This document shows positions 60,990 through 64,000 of a stretch of 64,000 nucleotides of DNA, in pieces. The position numbers were made by a program, and so were the translations under genes. The number at the start of each line of letters is the position of its first letter. The first letter of the stretch is position 1. The stretch covers positions 1 through 64,000 of the forward strand of contig JADLAY010000069.1 of assembly GCA_020849765.1 (NCBI GenBank). Direction: 5' to 3'. A model generated the notes under the pieces. It worked only from the letters and a program-made list of their open reading frames with translations. It was not told the origin of the DNA and did not search any database. Source of the DNA: Anaerolineae bacterium (GTDB lineage: Bacteria > Chloroflexota > Anaerolineae > Aggregatilineales > Phototrophicaceae).

Positions 60990-61991
60990 ATGCTGGAGCG
61001 AATCCTGGGGCCGCTGCCCATCTGGGCGCGGCGCGATCATCCAATGCTACGTTACGAACTGCGCGGCAATGGCAAGGCGCCCCGGCGCTGGCTGCTGCTG
61101 CTCGGGGCCGGTGTGGTCGGTTGCCTGTTGCTGGCGGCTGGCTACGTGATCGCGACCGAGCTGCTGTCTCGCCCCCTATCACCCAACCTGACGGAGAGCG
61201 TCAATCGCGTCCTCTACGCGCCAATCCTGCTGCTCCAGGTCATCCTCGGCATCAGCGCGCTCAGCATCTCGATCGGCACCATTGGCGAGATCGTGCGCCG
61301 CCAGCAGTGGGATACCCTGCGCGTGACCGAAAACGGCGCCGGACTGACGCTGCGCACGCGCTGGGCTTCGGTCTTTTATCGCGTGCGCCCGCTGCTGACC
61401 GTGATCATTGCCCTCCGGCTGCTGCTCGTCGTCGGCATCCTCTGGGATCTGACCGCCTTCCAGGGCCAATATCTTGACCTGCTCATGAGTGGGATCGTGC
61501 CGCAGATGTCGATCCCGGTGCCCATCGGCCAGCCGCCGCTCGATCTCGGCGTCGTGGCCGGGATCATGCTGCTGGCCTTCATGCTGACCGCCGCTGTGCT
61601 GCTTCCCCTCACCAGCGTCGGCTTCGATGCTGCCGCAGGTCTGTTTCTATCGACCCTGTTCAAGCAGCGGACGTACAATGCGCTCGTGCAGTTCGGGCTG
61701 CTGCTCCTGAGGCTGTTCGTCACCGGCGCGCTGATCTATGCGGGCTTTCGTTTCATCAGCGGCCAGTTGACCCTGCCCGATGGACTCGCCTTTGGGCTGA
61801 TGTTCTCCTTTGGGGCGTTGGGTGATTGGGGTCTCTACTTCCTGCATTTGAGCAGCTTTGGCGAAGTCTGGGCGATTGTGCCTTATGGCATTTTTCTCGG
61901 CCTGGCGCTGATGCTGTTCGCCCTGGTGCAGGCCTTCCTGGCGGATCGGCTGCTGCTGTGGGCGATTCACCGGGCCCAATCCCGCGGATGA
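60990..61991 (+). CDS. polytopic membrane protein of unknown function
   Basis: 333 residues with about seven or eight hydrophobic spans (for example LLLLGAGVVGCLLLAAGYV near 35-53, ILLLQVILGISALSIS, GIMLLAFMLTAAVLLPL, GIFLGLALMLFALVQAFL). Charged loops contain EIVRRQQWDTLRVT, which recalls the sequence between spans of some ABC-2-type permeases, so a subunit of an exporter is one possibility; no ATPase is adjacent. It starts six bases after the helicase stop and overlaps the next GNAT by four bases (ATGA), so it is probably co-translated. Confidence 0.65.
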   Translation: MLERILGPLPIWARRDHPMLRYELRGNGKAPRRWLLLLGAGVVGCLLLAAGYVIATELLSRPLSPNLTESVNRVLYAPILLLQVILGISALSISIGTIGEIVRRQQWDTLRVTENGAGLTLRTRWASVFYRVRPLLTVIIALRLLLVVGILWDLTAFQGQYLDLLMSGIVPQMSIPVPIGQPPLDLGVVAGIMLLAFMLTAAVLLPLTSVGFDAAAGLFLSTLFKQRTYNALVQFGLLLLRLFVTGALIYAGFRFISGQLTLPDGLAFGLMFSFGALGDWGLYFLHLSSFGEVWAIVPYGIFLGLALMLFALVQAFLADRLLLWAIHRAQSRG

Positions 61992-62542
61992 AGACCACCG
62001 TCTATCGCGATGCCACGGCGGACGACGCGACAGCCATCGCGCGCATCCAGGTGGATACCTGGTGGACGACCTACCGCGGTATCATGCCCGATGCGGTGCT
62101 TGAGCGCCTATCCTACGAACGCAGCGAGGCGAACTGGCGCACGGGCCTGGAGAACCCGCAGAGCAGATCATTCGTCAAACTCGCATGTGACGAGAATGAC
62201 ACTGTGCTCGGTTTTGCAGCGGCTGGCCCGGAGCGCGAAGGCAGCCACGGATTCGATGGCGAAATCTACGCCATCTACGTGCTGCAATCGGCGCAGCGCG
62301 GCGGCCTCGGCGTGGGGCTGGTGACTGCGGCGGCCATCAAGCTGCTGGCACGCGGCATCGACAACATGATCATCTGGGTGCTGCGCGACAATCCCCTCGG
62401 GCGCGGCTTCTACGAGCGTATCGGTGGCGAACAGGTGACCGAACGCGAGATCTCGATTGGCGGCGTCATGATGCCGGAGATTGGCTATGGCTGGCGTGAT
62501 CTGGCAGGGTCACTGAAACGGGACTTTGGGCGCCTGGACTGA
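61988..62542 (+). CDS. GNAT N-acetyltransferase
   Basis: 184 residues. DATADDATAIARIQVDTWWTTYRGIMPD is split here as the start ATADDATAIARIQ and the WWTTYRG segment, typical of small GNATs; the acetyl-CoA site is YVLQSAQRGGLGVGLVTAAA, followed by DNPLGRGFYERIGG. ATG 61988 overlaps the previous stop. Its last 77 bases (62466-62542) overlap the end of asnB on the other strand. Substrate unknown. Confidence 0.82.
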   Translation: MKTTVYRDATADDATAIARIQVDTWWTTYRGIMPDAVLERLSYERSEANWRTGLENPQSRSFVKLACDENDTVLGFAAAGPEREGSHGFDGEIYAIYVLQSAQRGGLGVGLVTAAAIKLLARGIDNMIIWVLRDNPLGRGFYERIGGEQVTEREISIGGVMMPEIGYGWRDLAGSLKRDFGRLD

Positions 62543-64000
62543 CATCCAGGAAGTGCTTCGCCCACAGTTCGAGCAGCAGCAGCCGGAAGACGACCTCCTC
62601 GTGCTTTTCGTGCCCGGCGAAGTGGGCATGCAGCAGCTTGTCCAACGCCTCAACCCGAAATAGGGAGCGGATGTATGCGCCGGGGTCGAGCAGCACCCCG
62701 GCGATGCGCGGCTGCAGATCGTGATCGAACCAGTGGCGTATCGGTGTCCCGAACGGCTGCTTGGGCCGTTCGAGCGCGAAGTCCGGCAGGTAGGGTCGCA
62801 TCGCCTCGCGCAGGACGTACTTGTTCGAGCGCATGCGCAGTTCGGGCGGCACACGCGCGGCGAACGCCAGTAGATCCGGATCGAAGAAGGGCACGCGCGC
62901 CTCGAGCGAGTGCGCCATCGTGACCTTGTCGCAGTTGAGCAGCGCGTTGCCATGCAGCCAGGTGTTGATGACCAGCGCCTGCGCCGTGTTGGCATCCAGC
63001 GACTGGCGGCTGTAGCGGAGGATTTCGGCAAAGGCCGCTTCTTTGTGGCGCGCGTCTTCCCACGCCGCGCGCAGGTCGTCGCCATACAGGCGCGCCCGCA
63101 GCGCGTCGCTCATGATCATGCCATCGAAGGCCATCATGCGCCGGATGCCCTCGCCTTCCGGCAGCAGCGCCTGGCGGAAGCGCGGCAGATAGGTCGGCAG
63201 CGCGCCGACGTAACGATAGCGCTTGAAGGTCGGGTAGAACGTCTCCAGCGCGCCGAACGGCGTCGCCAGCCACTCCAGCCATTGCAGCTTGTCATGCGTC
63301 GTCAGCAGCCAGGGGATGTTGCGATGATGCGGATAGCCGCCGAACAGCTCGTCACCACCCAGACCGGTCAAGACGACTTTGACGTGCCTGGCCGTATCTT
63401 CCGCCAGCAGCATGAGCGAGATGGCCGACGAATTGGCGTTCGGCTCGTCATGCGCATAGGCGTAGCGGTCGAGCGCTGCCCACCAGTCCTCGGCGTCGAT
63501 CACGCGGGCGTGATGCTGCGCGCCGAAGTGCTCGGCGATGCGCCCCGCCTGTGCCAGCTCGTTATCCGGCGTGTCGGCGCTGTAGCCGACTGTGTAAGTG
63601 TTGACCTGTGTCCCGGCCTCGCGGCTCATCAGGGCCAGCACTGCCGCCGAGTCGATGCCGCCGCTCAGGAACAGGCCGAGCGGGACGTCACTGCGCAGGT
63701 GCAGCCGCACGGATTCGGCCACCAGCTTGCGCGCAGTCTCGATCACCTCGGCTTCGCCGAGGGACTCCGCTGCGCTATGGCCCCCGTTGGTCATGGGCCG
63801 TTCCGGGTCGAAGTTATCGCCAAAGCGCCAGTATTCGACCGTTCGGCTGCTGCCATTTTCGGCCACGAACGCATGGCCAGGCATCAGCCGCCGCACACCG
63901 GCGAACAGCGTTTCCGGGCCGATCATATAGCCGAAGCTCATGTAGGTGTCGAGTGCTGCCATGTGCAATTCCGGCTGCAGGATGCCGGTCGCGGCGAACG
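62466..64000 (-). CDS. asnB: asparagine synthetase (glutamine-hydrolysing), 3' part
   Basis: Transfers amide nitrogen from glutamine to aspartate with ATP. The frame is open through the right edge of the window; the N-terminal glutaminase domain is mostly missing. In the visible part (about 510 residues), the junction FAATGILQPEL then ALDTYMSFGYMIGPETLF is present, then the synthetase domain: LGLFLSGGIDSAAVLAL with the PPi loop, VVLTGLGGDELFGGYPH, and HSLEARVPFFDPDL. A start codon at 63968 (TTG) is not real, because upstream sequence continues the family. The stop at 62466 overlaps the GNAT gene by 77 bases, tail to tail. Confidence 0.9.
   Translation of the reverse strand, partial: FAATGILQPELHMAALDTYMSFGYMIGPETLFAGVRRLMPGHAFVAENGSSRTVEYWRFGDNFDPERPMTNGGHSAAESLGEAEVIETARKLVAESVRLHLRSDVPLGLFLSGGIDSAAVLALMSREAGTQVNTYTVGYSADTPDNELAQAGRIAEHFGAQHHARVIDAEDWWAALDRYAYAHDEPNANSSAISLMLLAEDTARHVKVVLTGLGGDELFGGYPHHRNIPWLLTTHDKLQWLEWLATPFGALETFYPTFKRYRYVGALPTYLPRFRQALLPEGEGIRRMMAFDGMIMSDALRARLYGDDLRAAWEDARHKEAAFAEILRYSRQSLDANTAQALVINTWLHGNALLNCDKVTMAHSLEARVPFFDPDLLAFAARVPPELRMRSNKYVLREAMRPYLPDFALERPKQPFGTPIRHWFDHDLQPRIAGVLLDPGAYIRSLFRVEALDKLLHAHFAGHEKHEEVVFRLLLLELWAKHFLDVSPGAQSPVSVTLPDHASHSQSPAS

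Overview
The window is GC-rich chromosomal DNA from a bacterium that most resembles an Anaerolineae-type member of the Chloroflexota. That placement is an inference from gene content: the LysW amino-carrier lysine pathway, a GH57 glycogen-branching enzyme, single-ATPase sugar ABC importers, a Uma2 nuclease, DUF2142 and MoxR/DUF58 genes. I saw no rRNA or tRNA gene, CRISPR array or insertion sequence.

Layout. 1-3332 (+): the end of a sugar ABC operon with two consecutive binding proteins, one ATPase and one permease. 3329-13067 (-): nearly the whole alpha-aminoadipate route to lysine, as lysW-X-Y-Z-J-S and lysT-U-B-K, with an opposing Uma2 gene between the halves. 13068-13340: the control region of the lysine genes, holding a lysine-rich leader peptide, a terminator and a matching antiterminator. 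13340-15237 (-): a ROK kinase and an atypical phosphofructokinase. 15565-23587 (+): a second sugar ABC importer followed by two SDR oxidoreductases, a PfkB kinase, a DUF4432 epimerase-like protein and a LacD-type aldolase, which together look like a complete uptake and breakdown route for an unidentified polyol or ketose. 23597-29501 (-): hypA-B-F-C-D-E for [NiFe]-hydrogenase maturation, with no hydrogenase in the window. 29607-32477 (-): vWA and DUF58 proteins, whose usual MoxR partner lies at 49.4 kb. 32636-37145 (-): glycogen synthesis (GH57 branching enzyme, glgA, glgC).

37.2-64.0 kb is mixed housekeeping and signalling: an Fsr-like MFS exporter, a small membrane protein behind three consecutive palindromes, an SH3 protein, recJ, two adjacent GAF-PAS-cyclase proteins, a TPR protein, DinB, MoxR, a second MFS protein, two GNATs, rdgB, DUF2142, a 2-hydroxyacid dehydrogenase, a repeat-rich gap, a lipoprotein, a phosphoesterase, an AddA-like helicase-nuclease and a truncated asnB.

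The two strongest observations are (1) a ribosome-mediated attenuator before lysW, where a 17-residue peptide with Lys at positions 8, 9, 11, 12 and 14 overlaps sequence able to form two perfect 7-bp helices with the terminator hairpin; and (2) two overlapping class III cyclase genes whose active-site losses are complementary, as expected of an obligate heterodimer. Both are read from the sequence and are not experimentally proven. Positions and motifs were worked out by eye.
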